DNA of 64,000 nucleotides, taken from contig NZ_CP060295.1 of the NCBI RefSeq assembly GCF_014302995.1, forward strand, positions 6,253,501 to 6,317,500, given 5' to 3'. How positions within the stretch are numbered: the stretch's first letter is position 1; each line of letters begins with the position of its first letter. Source of the stretch: Variovorax sp. PAMC26660 (GTDB lineage Bacteria; Pseudomonadota; Gammaproteobacteria; Burkholderiales; Burkholderiaceae_C). Positions 51,771 to 61,073 of the stretch are shown here, in pieces. The notes below the pieces were generated by a model. That model had not been told where the DNA came from and ran no database searches. It was given only the letters and a program-made list of their open reading frames with translations. A program made the translations under genes and the position numbers.

Positions 51771-52670
51771 ATGAAGCGCAGACTCTTTTCCACCGTCCTG
51801 GCACTCACTGCGTTGTCGGCGGCTGCGGACAGCCCGGCCCGGCCCTACATGCCGCAGACACCCGCCAGCAGCATCGGCATGCTGATGAAGATCAGCGTGG
51901 TCGACCGCAGCAGCGGCGCCGAGTTGCCGATCTACCTTTATCGCGGTGAGTACTGGGTGGCCGGCCGCCCCGGTGCGCGCTACGCGATCCGGGCTTTCAA
52001 CGCAGTCGGCGAACGCGTCATGGCCGTGATGTCGGTGGACGGCGTGAACATCGTCACCGGCGAAACCGCGGGCATCGGGCAGAACGGCTATGTCTTCAGC
52101 GGGCTCGAGCGCAGCGACATCACGGGCTGGCGCAAGAGCGACTCGCAGATTGCAGCCTTCCAGTTCGCCTCGGCCGGCAACTCCTACGCCAGCCGCACGG
52201 GCCGCCCGGACGACGTTGGCGTGATCGGCGTCGCGATGTTTCGCGAGCGCAGGTCCGAGCCGCCACCGCCGCAGATCGCGCCTTACTCGCGCCGCGACGA
52301 ATACGGCAACGACCGCGAGCAACGCGAGTCTTCATCGATGGGCGATGCGCGCGCCAAGTCCAGGTCCGCCGACAGCGCGGTCGCGGCCGAAGCGCCCGCA
52401 GGCAGCATGGCGCGCCAGCAGGCGCCCAGCCCAAGCCTGGGCACGGCCCACGGCCGCCGCGAGAACTCGTATGTCGGCAAGACCACCTTCGAGCGCGCTC
52501 AGTCGACGCCCGACGACGTGGTTCGCATCCGCTACGACAGCCGCGAGAACCTCATCGTGGCCGGTGTGATTCCGCCCGCGCCCCCGCCGCGCTGGACACG
52601 CCCTTCCGGCCCGTCGCCCTTCCCCGGCTCGGACCCCGGCTACGTGCCGGACCCACCCCGTCGCTATTGA
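51771..52670 (+). CDS. Secreted protein of unknown function (299 aa)
   Basis: A signal peptide (MKRRLFSTVLALTALSAAAD) is followed by a conserved globular part (about 25-150; IYLYRGEYWVAGRPGARYAI, VDGVNIVTGETAGIGQNGYV, GWRKSDSQIAAFQFASAGNS) and a long charged, Pro/Ser-rich tail ending in PPRRY. The first part matches a group of beta-proteobacterial exported proteins of unknown function. ATG 51771 follows GGAAGAACCC. Confidence 0.8.
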   Translation: MKRRLFSTVLALTALSAAADSPARPYMPQTPASSIGMLMKISVVDRSSGAELPIYLYRGEYWVAGRPGARYAIRAFNAVGERVMAVMSVDGVNIVTGETAGIGQNGYVFSGLERSDITGWRKSDSQIAAFQFASAGNSYASRTGRPDDVGVIGVAMFRERRSEPPPPQIAPYSRRDEYGNDREQRESSSMGDARAKSRSADSAVAAEAPAGSMARQQAPSPSLGTAHGRRENSYVGKTTFERAQSTPDDVVRIRYDSRENLIVAGVIPPAPPPRWTRPSGPSPFPGSDPGYVPDPPRRY

Positions 52671-52688
52671 AGAAAAGAAGACGCAGGC

Positions 52689-53564
52689 TCAGCGCAACGT
52701 GCGGCGCATCTCGACGTGCGGGATGCCGGCTTCGTCGAAGCCGTCGCCGTGCGGCGCATAACCCAGCCGCGCATAGAAGTGCTCGGCGCTGCGCTGCGCA
52801 TTCAGCGCCACCTCGCGGTCGCCGCGCGCCTGGGCAGCTTCTTCCAGCACCTTCATCACGGCGGCGCCATGCCCGCCGCTGCGCAGGTTGCGATGCACCG
52901 CCATGCGGCCGATGTGCGAGACGCCTTCTTCGGCGGCCAGCAGCCGCCCCGTGGCGATGACCTGCCCGAGCCGGTTGCGGGCCACCGCATGCAGCACGAC
53001 CGCATCGTGCGCGTCCCACTCCATCTGTTCGGGAATGTTCTGCTCCTCGATGAAGACGGCGCGCCGCAAGGCGCTCGCGCCTTCGCCCAACCTGTCCCAG
53101 TCGCCCGTCTCGACGGTGCGCATCGGCTCGCCGGCCTCGAAGCCCGTGAGTGCATCGCGCAGGGCGGCCGGCACGGGCCTGGAAGTCTGCGTGGCCGGAT
53201 CGGCAAACACATAGACCAGCTCGCAGCCGACCAGGAACTGGTCTTGGCGGAACAGCCCACCCTCGAAGGTCATCGACGAATTGCCGATGCGCGCGCACCG
53301 CATGCCCACGTCGATCACATCGTCCATGCGCGCCGACCCGCGAAAGTCGATGGTCGCCTTGCGCACATACAAATCGCCGCCCAGCGAGTGCATCGCCTCT
53401 TCGTACGGAAGCGCCATCGCGCGCCAGTAGTCGGAAATGGCCGTGTCGAAGTACATCAGGTAGTGCGCGTTGAAGACGATCTTCTGCATGTCGACTTCAG
53501 CCCAGCGCACGCGCAGGCGATGGAAGAAACGGAAATCCTTGCGTTGAGGTGTGGTGTCGGTCAT
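52689..53564 (-). CDS. Acyl-CoA thioesterase-GNAT acetyltransferase fusion
   Basis: From ATG 53564 the 291-residue protein has a YbgC-type hotdog thioesterase domain (about 10-140; RVRWAEVDMQKIVFNAHYLM with the catalytic aspartate, LYVRKATIDFRGSARMDDVI) and a GNAT domain (about 150-285; LRRAVFIEEQNIPEQMEWD, ATGRLLAAEEGVSHIGRMAV, RSGGHGAAVMKVLEEAAQAR). The second half resembles ElaA-type acetyltransferases. Such a fusion suggests that an acyl-CoA step and an acyl transfer act together; the substrate is unknown. It overlaps the esterase gene by four bases. Confidence 0.88.
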   Translation of the reverse strand: MTDTTPQRKDFRFFHRLRVRWAEVDMQKIVFNAHYLMYFDTAISDYWRAMALPYEEAMHSLGGDLYVRKATIDFRGSARMDDVIDVGMRCARIGNSSMTFEGGLFRQDQFLVGCELVYVFADPATQTSRPVPAALRDALTGFEAGEPMRTVETGDWDRLGEGASALRRAVFIEEQNIPEQMEWDAHDAVVLHAVARNRLGQVIATGRLLAAEEGVSHIGRMAVHRNLRSGGHGAAVMKVLEEAAQARGDREVALNAQRSAEHFYARLGYAPHGDGFDEAGIPHVEMRRTLR

Positions 53565-54526
53565 GGGTTCAGTGCTTCCTTGAGGGCCAGGGCCGCGTCG
53601 TTCTGCGCCTGCAGCGCTTCGGGGATCGCGCGGCCCATCTTGATGAATTCGTGAATCACGCCACGGTAGATTTCGAGGTCGACCCGCACGCCCGCAGCGC
53701 GCAGCTTGTCGGCGTAGGCAATGCCTTCGTCCTCCACCGCATCGCACTCGGCCAGGCCGATCCAGGCGGGCGCCACGCCATCGACATCGTCGGCCAGCAG
53801 CGGCGCGAATCGCCAGTCGTCGCGGTCGGCCGGGGTGCGCACGTACTGGGCGAAGAAGAAATCGATCATGGCCTTCGTCAGCAGCGGGCCGTTGGCGTGG
53901 CGAAGGTGCGAGGCCGTGTCCTGGTGCGCGGTGGTGCCGGGGTAGATCAGCATCTGCAGCGCCAGCGGCAGGCCTGCGTCTCGCGCCAGGATGGCGCACA
54001 CCGCGGCCAGCGTGCCTCCGGCGCTGTCGCCGCCCACCGCCAGACGGCTCGCATCGAGACCGAGGCTTGCGCCTTCTTTCGCGATGAACTGGAAGGCATC
54101 CCATGCGTCGTTCGACGCGGTCGGAAACTTGTGCGCGGGTGCGAGCCGGTAATCGACCGACACCACCGCGCAACCGCTCTTCTGGCTCAGCACGCGGCAC
54201 AGCGTGTCGTGCGTGCGGATGTTGCCGACCGTGAAGCCGCCGCCATGAAAGTAGATGAGCACCGGCAGCACGTCCAACGACGGCGCGTAGAGCCGCGCAG
54301 GTATCGCAAAGCCATCGCGCGCCGCGATGCTGAAGTCTTCGATGCGCGCCAGCTCGGGCTTGGGCACCTCGAGCACACCCGCGCCTTTCTCGTACGAGGC
54401 CTTGGCCTCGTCGGGCGTGAGCTGGTCGAGCGTGGGATGGCCGGCGCGCGCCATGCGCTCGATCACGCTGGCCATCTTCGCGGTGAGCGGCGGCTGTGCC
54501 GGTGTCGTTGGAGGATTCGTCGTCAT
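53561..54526 (-). CDS. Alpha/beta hydrolase (hormone-sensitive lipase type)
   Basis: The 321-residue esterase has the oxyanion-hole motif YFHGGGFTVGN (about 85-95), the nucleophile GGDSAGGTLAAV (Ser about 160), the aspartate in LAECDAVEDEGIAYADKL and the histidine in YRGVIHEFIKMG. It is soluble and acts on short-chain esters. The thioesterase-GNAT gene follows with a four-base overlap. Confidence 0.93.
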   Translation of the reverse strand: MTTNPPTTPAQPPLTAKMASVIERMARAGHPTLDQLTPDEAKASYEKGAGVLEVPKPELARIEDFSIAARDGFAIPARLYAPSLDVLPVLIYFHGGGFTVGNIRTHDTLCRVLSQKSGCAVVSVDYRLAPAHKFPTASNDAWDAFQFIAKEGASLGLDASRLAVGGDSAGGTLAAVCAILARDAGLPLALQMLIYPGTTAHQDTASHLRHANGPLLTKAMIDFFFAQYVRTPADRDDWRFAPLLADDVDGVAPAWIGLAECDAVEDEGIAYADKLRAAGVRVDLEIYRGVIHEFIKMGRAIPEALQAQNDAALALKEALNP

Positions 54527-54669
54527 GAGAACTGAAAGAGCATCTGCGTCGTTGCAGCCCGCGGTGTGCCGGGCGCGACAGCGGCAAGGGTTTTGTTCAT
54601 GTGCAAGACTGCCCCTGCTTGTTAGATTTGGGTGGTCAGCAATCGTACTGCCCCAGGCACTCCCACCTC

Positions 54670-55806
54670 ATGGCCCTCATCCAATACCTCACCCAGATCC
54701 AGTTCGAATTCGGCGCCATCAAGCTCCTGTCGAGCGAATGCGCGCGCATCGGCATCAACCGCCCGCTGATCGTGACCGACGCAGGCGTGCGCGCGGCCGG
54801 CGTGCTGCAAAAGGCGCTCGATGCCATCGCCGATCTCGAAGTCTCGGTGTTCGACCAGACGCCCTCCAACCCCACCGAAGCTGCCGTGCGCGCGGCCGTC
54901 GAGCTGTACCGCAGCGGCCGCTGCGACGGCCTGATCGCCGTGGGCGGCGGCTCTGCCATCGACTGCGCCAAGGGCGTGGCCATCGCGGCCACACACGAAG
55001 GTCCGCTCAAGACCTACGCCACCATCGAAGGCGGTTCGCCAAAGATCACCGAACGCGCGGTGCCGCTGATCGCGGTGCCCACCACCAGCGGCACCGGCAG
55101 CGAGGTGGCGCGCGGCGCCATCGTCATCGTCGACGACCACCGCAAGCTTGGTTTTCACAGCTGGTTCCTGATGCCCAAGGCCGCCATCTGCGACCCCGAA
55201 CTCACGCTCGGCCTGCCACCCAGGCTCACGGCCGCCACCGGCATGGACGCCATCGCGCACTGCATGGAGACCTTCATGTCGGCCGCCTTCAACCCGCCCG
55301 CCGACGGCATCGGCCTCGACGGCCTCGAGCGCGCGTGGGGCCACATCGAACGCGCGACCAAGGACGGCAGCGACCGCGAGGCGCGCCTGAACCTCATGAG
55401 CGCGTCGATGCAGGGCGCCATGGCTTTCCAGAAGGGCCTGGGCTGCGTGCATTCGCTGAGCCACAGCCTAGGCGGCGTCGATCCGCGCCTGCACCACGGC
55501 ACGCTCAACGCCCTCTTCCTGCCTGCAGTGATTCACTTCAACGCAGGGGCTGAGTCGGTGCAGAAAGAGCGGCGCCTGCAGCGCATGGCGCAGGCCATGC
55601 ACCTCGATTCGGCCGGTGATCTTGGCGACGCGATCCGCGACATGAATGCGCGCCTGGGCCTGCCCAAGGGCCTGGCCGAAGTCGGCGTCACGCCCGAGCT
55701 GTTCGAGAAGATCATCGACGGCGCCATGGCCGACCACTGCCACAAGACCAATCCGCGGCTGGCTTCGCGCGACGACTACAGGGCGATGCTCGAAGCGTCG
55801 ATGTAG
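54670..55806 (+). CDS. Iron-containing alcohol dehydrogenase (group III)
   Basis: The 378-residue enzyme has the nucleotide-binding GGGSAIDCAKGVAI, the motif PTTSGTGSEVARGAIV, and the metal ligands Asp and His in GMDAIAHCMETF and LGCVHSLSHSLGG plus the final HHGTLNA. It diverges from the esterase gene (143 bp). Its last 22 coding bases recur at 60164-60185 (see repeat). Confidence 0.94.
   Translation: MALIQYLTQIQFEFGAIKLLSSECARIGINRPLIVTDAGVRAAGVLQKALDAIADLEVSVFDQTPSNPTEAAVRAAVELYRSGRCDGLIAVGGGSAIDCAKGVAIAATHEGPLKTYATIEGGSPKITERAVPLIAVPTTSGTGSEVARGAIVIVDDHRKLGFHSWFLMPKAAICDPELTLGLPPRLTAATGMDAIAHCMETFMSAAFNPPADGIGLDGLERAWGHIERATKDGSDREARLNLMSASMQGAMAFQKGLGCVHSLSHSLGGVDPRLHHGTLNALFLPAVIHFNAGAESVQKERRLQRMAQAMHLDSAGDLGDAIRDMNARLGLPKGLAEVGVTPELFEKIIDGAMADHCHKTNPRLASRDDYRAMLEASM
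55778..55799 (+). repeat. 22-nt direct repeat, copy 1 (3' end of iron ADH gene)
   Basis: The 22 bases starting acagggcgatgctcgaagcg also occur at 60164-60185 in the same orientation. Here they encode the RAMLEAS end of the dehydrogenase. Confidence 0.8.
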
Positions 55807-56438
55807 GCGCTGAACGAAGCCAGGCGGGCGCTGCAACGGCGTCCGCAAGCTGAGACTTCTCGGTCTCGATCGGGCTCCCGCGCGGATCGCCCGACACAAA
55901 TCCCCACGATTTCCCTTTCTCCCGTCGGTCGACGCCGCGCAGTCGCGCGCAGCGTCTGTATTTCTTTTAAATCAATTCAAGTCAGCCTCCGGTCAGGCGG
56001 TAAAAAATAAATTCCGCCTGTCAAATAATTAATTCATCAATTAAAGGCTGAATATAGAAAAGAATGCATTTCTGCCGCGTGTAGTGTGGATTTATTACAC
56101 ATCATTCGGCGCCGCACCAAAAAGCAGCGCACTCCTCTCAAAAATTAATTTTTAATACTTGCATAGTATTTTTTCGAGAAACTGATTCAAAAACACTCAT
56201 TTTGATTTTTTAAATCAAACGAACCTTTAATTCAATTCAGATCCGACGAGCGTTTTCTGGATTCGCAGCGCAGAGGGAAGACTGAAAGATCATCGAATTT
56301 CGGTGCTTGCACAACGAGCGCCGAAACGAACCGGGTCACGCGTCCATTCACAGTCGGATGGCGTCCCGCGACCTGGCTCGAAGGCGAACGGTGCCCACCA
56401 GCTTGCCGTTCTTTTTTGACCTCTCGGAGATCGCATTC
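55807..56438. other. AT-rich leader region of the S10 peptidase gene
   Basis: No gene is visible in 632 bases. Bases about 55940-56240 are strikingly AT-rich for this genome and hold dyads such as TTTGATTT-ttt-AAATCAAA (56201-56219) and ATACT...AGTAT (about 56156-56170). This looks like foreign DNA or a silenced promoter region bound by an H-NS-like protein. The ribosome site GGAGA lies at the right end. Confidence 0.55.
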
Positions 56439-58196
56439 ATGCATCGCAGAACTTTGAGTCGAGCCGTCGTCACGGCTTTTGCAGCGGCCGCCCTGGCGGC
56501 ATGCGGCGGCGGGGGCGACGGCGCCTCGTCATTCGCGCCGGTTTCAAGCGCACCCGCGTCCAAGGACGCCGCGCCGGACGCCAACAATGCGCTGGCCAAC
56601 GTGGCCGTGGTGGACAAGGTTCTGGACGATCCCAACACCTACAACACGACGCGGACCGGTTCGATCGCGCTGTCGTCGATCAACGAGGACACCTCCCTCA
56701 AGCAGCACACGATCACCATCGACACCCAGGCCCTGAACTACGTGGCGCGCGCGGGGCATCTGGTGGCCTACAAAGGCATCGGCGCCACGAAGAAGGCCGA
56801 GGCGGCGATCTTCTACACCTCATACACGCGGGACGACCTGCCCAAGGAAAACCGCCCCGTGACCTTCCTGTGGAACGGCGGCCCCGGCTCCGCCTCGATC
56901 TGGCTGCACATGGGCTCATGGGGCCCGAAGCGGCTGAAGTCGGACGCGCCCAACATGCCCGATCCCACGAAGCAGCCCGCGAGCTTCCCGTTCGAGGACA
57001 ACGCGATCTCGCTGCTCGACAAGTCGGACATCGTCTTCGTCGATCCGCCCGGCACGGGGCTTTCGACCGCCATCTCGCCCTTGCGGAACGCGGACCTCTG
57101 GGGCACCGACATCGATGCCCAGGTGGTGGCCGACTTCATCGTCGCCTACATCAACAAGTTCAACCGGCAGAGTTCGCCCAAGTACCTGTATGGCGAGTCG
57201 TACGGCGGCATCCGCACCCCCATCGTCGCCAACCTGCTCGAGCAGGCCGGCACCAGCGGCTATGCGCCCGATCCTTCGGGCAAGCCCGCGAAGGTGCTGG
57301 CCGGGTTCATCCTCAATTCGCCGCTGGTCGACTACAACTCCAATTGCGACATGATGAGCGAGCAGTCTTCCTGCGAGGGTTACATCCCCTCGTACGCGAT
57401 GACGGCGGACTATTTCGGGAAATCCACCAAGCGCGGAACCAGAACCCAGGATCAATACCTTGCCGAATTGCGCACGCTCGCGAAAACGACGTACGGAAAC
57501 ACGCTGACCACGTATTTCGGCCCGAGCGACTACAGCGTTCCCAAGAGCCAGAGCCAATGGAACGCCTTCACCGCCAGTACGGAGGGCCAGACGGTGCTCA
57601 ACCAGATGGCGGCCTACACCGGAATTTCCGCGGCGACCTGGAAGGGAAGTTTCAACTACGGCCCCGGCAGCTTCCGGGCGGCGCTGGTTCCTGGCAATAC
57701 GCTCGGCCGCTACGACGCGCGGATGAAGGTTCCCAATGGCAACAGCTTTGCGGCCGACGATTACATCAACGTCGCATTCCTGAACCAGCTCAAGACCTAT
57801 TTCCCCGATTTCGTGAATTACAAGAACAAGACGGCCTACCAGCCGCTGAACAACCAGACGATCCAGTACTGGAAATGGCAGCGCGCCGGCAGCAACGACT
57901 TCTACCCGCAGAGCATCACCGACATCCAGGCGGTGCTGACCGCCAATCCGGACAGCAAGCTGCTGATCCTGCACGGCTATGAAGACGTGGCGACGCCGGG
58001 CTTCCAGACCGAGCTCGACCTGGAAAGCGTGAACCTGGGCAGCCGGATCCCGGTCAAATGGTTCGAAGGCGGCCACATGATCTACAACACCGAGGCATCG
58101 CGGGCACCGCTCAAGCAGACGCTCAACGACTACTACGCCTTGCCGGCCCAGGACGCGCTGGACAACGCCAGCGCTTTGGCCGCTCAACTCCAGTAA
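56439..58196 (+). CDS. S10 serine carboxypeptidase-like lipoprotein
   Basis: From ATG 56439 the protein has 585 residues with lipobox LAAC (Cys 22) followed by a Gly-run. The S10 fold is recognised by TFLWNGGPGSASIWLHMGSW, the nucleophile YGESYGGIRTP (Ser about 250), an aspartate in GYEDVATP, and the histidine in FEGGHMIYN. S10 enzymes remove C-terminal residues at acid pH. It is the first gene of a pair with the EF-hand protein (12-bp gap). Confidence 0.9.
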   Translation: MHRRTLSRAVVTAFAAAALAACGGGGDGASSFAPVSSAPASKDAAPDANNALANVAVVDKVLDDPNTYNTTRTGSIALSSINEDTSLKQHTITIDTQALNYVARAGHLVAYKGIGATKKAEAAIFYTSYTRDDLPKENRPVTFLWNGGPGSASIWLHMGSWGPKRLKSDAPNMPDPTKQPASFPFEDNAISLLDKSDIVFVDPPGTGLSTAISPLRNADLWGTDIDAQVVADFIVAYINKFNRQSSPKYLYGESYGGIRTPIVANLLEQAGTSGYAPDPSGKPAKVLAGFILNSPLVDYNSNCDMMSEQSSCEGYIPSYAMTADYFGKSTKRGTRTQDQYLAELRTLAKTTYGNTLTTYFGPSDYSVPKSQSQWNAFTASTEGQTVLNQMAAYTGISAATWKGSFNYGPGSFRAALVPGNTLGRYDARMKVPNGNSFAADDYINVAFLNQLKTYFPDFVNYKNKTAYQPLNNQTIQYWKWQRAGSNDFYPQSITDIQAVLTANPDSKLLILHGYEDVATPGFQTELDLESVNLGSRIPVKWFEGGHMIYNTEASRAPLKQTLNDYYALPAQDALDNASALAAQLQ

Positions 58197-58208
58197 ATGA
58201 GGCTCGCC

Positions 58209-58622
58209 ATGAAAAACACATCTTTCTGGTTGACCGCCAGCGCCATCGCCGCCATCGTCCCGTTGATGGGAATGAGCACCGCACACGCCTACGACGACAT
58301 GCCCAGGCCGCCGCCACCACCCAAGGGCTGGGTCCATCCGCCGAAGCCGACCGAAGATTCCGTGTCGCAGCACGTCGAGACCCAGACCCGCGAGCGCTTC
58401 ACCGCTGCCACGGGGGGCGACGTCAACGGCATGCTGTCCCGGGAGCAGGCCAAGGCGGCAGGCTGGGGTTTCGTGAGCGACCATTTCAGCGAGATCGACC
58501 CGTCCGGCAGCGGCTATGTCCGGCTCGACGACGTGCTGCGCTTCCAGTCGCAACGCACGCCCCAGCAGGTCATGCGCATGAAGGCTGCGGCCAAGACGAG
58601 CAACCAGACCAACAGCAAGTAA
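58209..58622 (+). CDS. Exported EF-hand protein (137 aa)
   Basis: ATG 58209 follows TGAGG. A signal peptide ends near AHA (residue 23-26), then a proline-rich stretch, then two EF-hand-like units: a degenerate one (TGGDVNGMLSREQAKAAGWG) and a good one (FSEIDPSGSGYVRLDDVLRF, loop DPSGSGYVRLDD). It is likely periplasmic or secreted and may bind Ca2+ together with its S10 partner; that link is inferred from position. Confidence 0.78.
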   Translation: MKNTSFWLTASAIAAIVPLMGMSTAHAYDDMPRPPPPPKGWVHPPKPTEDSVSQHVETQTRERFTAATGGDVNGMLSREQAKAAGWGFVSDHFSEIDPSGSGYVRLDDVLRFQSQRTPQQVMRMKAAAKTSNQTNSK

Positions 58623-58700
58623 GGTCACATCGAGGCTTCGAGACACTCGGAGCCTCGATGCAAGACCGGAGGCCGTCCGCGCCGTCCGCGCCGTTCGGGC

Positions 58701-60119
58701 TCAATTGCCGATGTCGAATTTCGAGATCGACGTCGTGGTTCCGAGCACAGTTCGCACGCCCTGGACGTTGTAGGCCTGCTCCCGGTCGCCGTCGGTGGGC
58801 TTGCGTACCGAGAACGAGGCGAACAGCTTGTCTTTTGCCGAATAGCCACCGAACCAGTCCACCAGCCGCCCGATGGAGCACTGCGGCCCGATGCGGACGG
58901 GAACGTCTCCCACGATTTCGTAGCTATAGTGGCCCGGGCCATAGCTGGTGTAGTTGCTGCGGTCGTCGTCGCTGGTGCCTTCGGGGACCGGGCACAGCGG
59001 TTTGTCCGAAGAGCCCGTATCGCGTGCCTGGCGCGTGTCGATCAGGCCGAGCGCACGCGTCAGCGCCGCATGCAAGGCGTTGTCCAGCGTGGTCGAAGTC
59101 CCCTTCTCCTCGTCTTTCTGGACCTTGGGGATCGACAGCCGATAGCTGTAGCGCACGGTGAGCGTGGGAACGTCGCCCACGACCGTCAGCGGCCTCAGCA
59201 GATAGACGTCGTCCACGCCGTAGTGGCTGTTCCTGTAGGCCGCATAGACGCGCCCACGCAGGCGGACCCATTGGCCAGACTGGTTGCTGCCGCGGCCGTT
59301 GGTCGTGTACAAGCTCGACGAGCCGTTGTCTTCGCCCGCCGCGGCCTGGGCAGGCGCAGCGGGGCCTCCGAACTTCGCGCCCTTGCGGCGCAGCACGCTG
59401 ATCTCGTTGAACAACCCGGTGCCGCCCACATAGGAGTCGATCACGAGGTCACGCTGCCCGTCGCCGTCGATGTCCATCAAGGTATAGGACCCGACGCCGT
59501 TTTCGCCGCCCCCTTCGATTCCCGACGCGCGAAGTGCGCGCCATTCGTCGGCTGTCACGCCCTTGGGCTGAAGGGTGGGGAAATGCGCGTCGTCGCCCGA
59601 TGGATTGCCATCGCGCGTGTTGGAGAACGAGGTCATTCCTGTCTTGATGCTCAACGCGTCGATGACCTTTTCGAGCGGAAATTCCGCATCGGTCTTGCGC
59701 ATCGCCTCCACGGCCTGGTGCAGCTCTTCGAGCGCCTCGCGGTCCACGTCGTCGGGCTTGTAGGCATTGACGTAGCGCAGCTGTGCTTGAAGCGCCGCGA
59801 GCCGTTCTTCATGCCGCGTGGCGATGCAGCCTGCATCGGCGCCGCAGCGATCGCGGGTCTTGAGCCAGTCCACCTGGGCGCGCCGCAATGCGCCGCGTTG
59901 CGCCGGCTGGGCGGCAGCCAGTCGGCCGTAGACGGTGGCCAGTTGGACGTCGAGCTTGCGCAGGTTCTCGTTGGTGCAGATGGCCTTCTCGCTGCCGGTG
60001 GCGGCGCGGCTGCAGTCGAGGCCCGCCGCAAAGGTCGGCGCGGCGCAGACACTCAGGGCCGCGAGCGCAATGAAGGACAGGCAGGGCCGCATGTTGTGTT
60101 CGAAGGCGGAGTTTTTCAT
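58701..60119 (-). CDS. LprI-domain (DUF1311) exported protein
   Basis: ATG 60119 or an ATG nine codons later gives a signal peptide (LSFIALAALSVCAAPTFAA). Residues about 36-110 are the LprI/DUF1311 domain with four cysteines (LDCSRAATGSEKAICTNENL, RDRCGADAGCIATRHEERLA), found in lysozyme-inhibitor-like proteins. The larger C-terminal part (about 160-470) contains a calcium-type repeat (MDIDGDGQRDLVIDSYVGG) and beta-rich segments of unknown role. The product, 472 residues, is much longer than simple LprI proteins. It converges with the EF-hand gene. Confidence 0.82.
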   Translation of the reverse strand: MKNSAFEHNMRPCLSFIALAALSVCAAPTFAAGLDCSRAATGSEKAICTNENLRKLDVQLATVYGRLAAAQPAQRGALRRAQVDWLKTRDRCGADAGCIATRHEERLAALQAQLRYVNAYKPDDVDREALEELHQAVEAMRKTDAEFPLEKVIDALSIKTGMTSFSNTRDGNPSGDDAHFPTLQPKGVTADEWRALRASGIEGGGENGVGSYTLMDIDGDGQRDLVIDSYVGGTGLFNEISVLRRKGAKFGGPAAPAQAAAGEDNGSSSLYTTNGRGSNQSGQWVRLRGRVYAAYRNSHYGVDDVYLLRPLTVVGDVPTLTVRYSYRLSIPKVQKDEEKGTSTTLDNALHAALTRALGLIDTRQARDTGSSDKPLCPVPEGTSDDDRSNYTSYGPGHYSYEIVGDVPVRIGPQCSIGRLVDWFGGYSAKDKLFASFSVRKPTDGDREQAYNVQGVRTVLGTTTSISKFDIGN

Positions 60120-60163
60120 CCGGGCAATGTAGGGCGTTTTGCCCGTGTTCAAGCGGAACGACC

Positions 60164-60185
60164 ACAGGGCGATGCTCGAAGCGTC
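60164..60185 (+). repeat. 22-nt direct repeat, copy 2
   Basis: Same 22 bases as at 55778-55799, here between genes. In frame it would read RNDHRAMLEASM, matching the end RDDYRAMLEASM of the iron alcohol dehydrogenase, so it looks like the tail of a second, lost copy of that gene. Confidence 0.7.
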
Positions 60186-60370
60186 CATGCAAGAAGCTGC
60201 AGCTGCCCGAGCTGCTCGGGGCGCGATCACGCCGAGGGACGGAATGAGGGTCAGCTTCCGGTAAGGGTGCGCGTCATATTTTCAAACCTCGACCCGGCTG
60301 CGCAGAAGCCTGCCGTCCATCGTCACGATGGTCGCGTGAGTCGCATCCAATCAACAAGGGAGGCCACGCC

Positions 60371-61063
60371 ATGTGGGGAGGCATCACGCGCCGTGCGCTT
60401 CAATGTGCGATCTTGTCTTGCCTGGCGCTGGGCGCTCTGGTGGGCTGCTCCACCACACCCTATGGCCCGCGGGGCCTGGCTGGCGGGTACGTGGAGACTC
60501 GCGTGGCCGACGACACCTACGTCGTGGCATTCCACGGCAATGGCAAAACGTCCGGCGACATGGTCTGGCGTTATTGGATCTACCGTTGCGCTGAACTGAC
60601 CCGGCAACGGGGGTACGAGTTGTTCACGCTCGCGCCCGACAAGACTGCAGCGCTGCCCACCGGAGATGGCTTGGCCCTCATGACGCTCGATGCGGCGCAA
60701 GGCGACTCGCCGACGCCTGCGGACATGTTCAAGGGAGGCAGCGGCGGCGCAGGCAGCCACTCTGTGTACATCCCGAGCTATGCAGGAGGCGGCGGCACCA
60801 TCACGAGCTGGCATGCGAGTGCAACGATCAGGATGTTCCGCGACGCGAGCGAAGCCGGCGCAACCTACGCGCTGCGCGCCGGTGCCGTCATCGAAATCCT
60901 GAAGCCTTACGTCGCCAGCCAGGGCCGCAGCGGCGCCCCCTCCAGGCAAGAGTTGATCGTGCGCACCATTGCTACGCCGCTTCCTGAAGCTGCGGGGTCT
61001 GCATCAGCGCGCCGACAAGAACCGGTCCAGCTCAAGGACCTCGACGGCCTGATTCATCCATAG
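60371..61063 (+). CDS. CC0125/CC1285-type lipoprotein
   Basis: The 230-residue protein has a signal peptide with lipobox LVGC (Cys 26) and the family pattern GGYVETRVADDTYVVAFHGN, GNGKTSGDMVWRYWIYRCAE, LTRQRGYELFTL. A Gly/Ser-rich middle (KGGSGGAGSHSVYIPSYAGG) follows. Outer-membrane lipoprotein of unknown role. It is 10 bp upstream of the serine protease, so they form one transcript. Confidence 0.82.
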   Translation: MWGGITRRALQCAILSCLALGALVGCSTTPYGPRGLAGGYVETRVADDTYVVAFHGNGKTSGDMVWRYWIYRCAELTRQRGYELFTLAPDKTAALPTGDGLALMTLDAAQGDSPTPADMFKGGSGGAGSHSVYIPSYAGGGGTITSWHASATIRMFRDASEAGATYALRAGAVIEILKPYVASQGRSGAPSRQELIVRTIATPLPEAAGSASARRQEPVQLKDLDGLIHP

Positions 61064-61073
61064 AGCGAATGCA

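Noticed and set aside
56201..56219. TTTGATTT-ttt-AAATCAAA as a further FNR box.
   Set aside because: The spacing between TTGAT and ATCAA is seven, not four, so it does not fit FNR; it is better seen as part of the AT-rich region.
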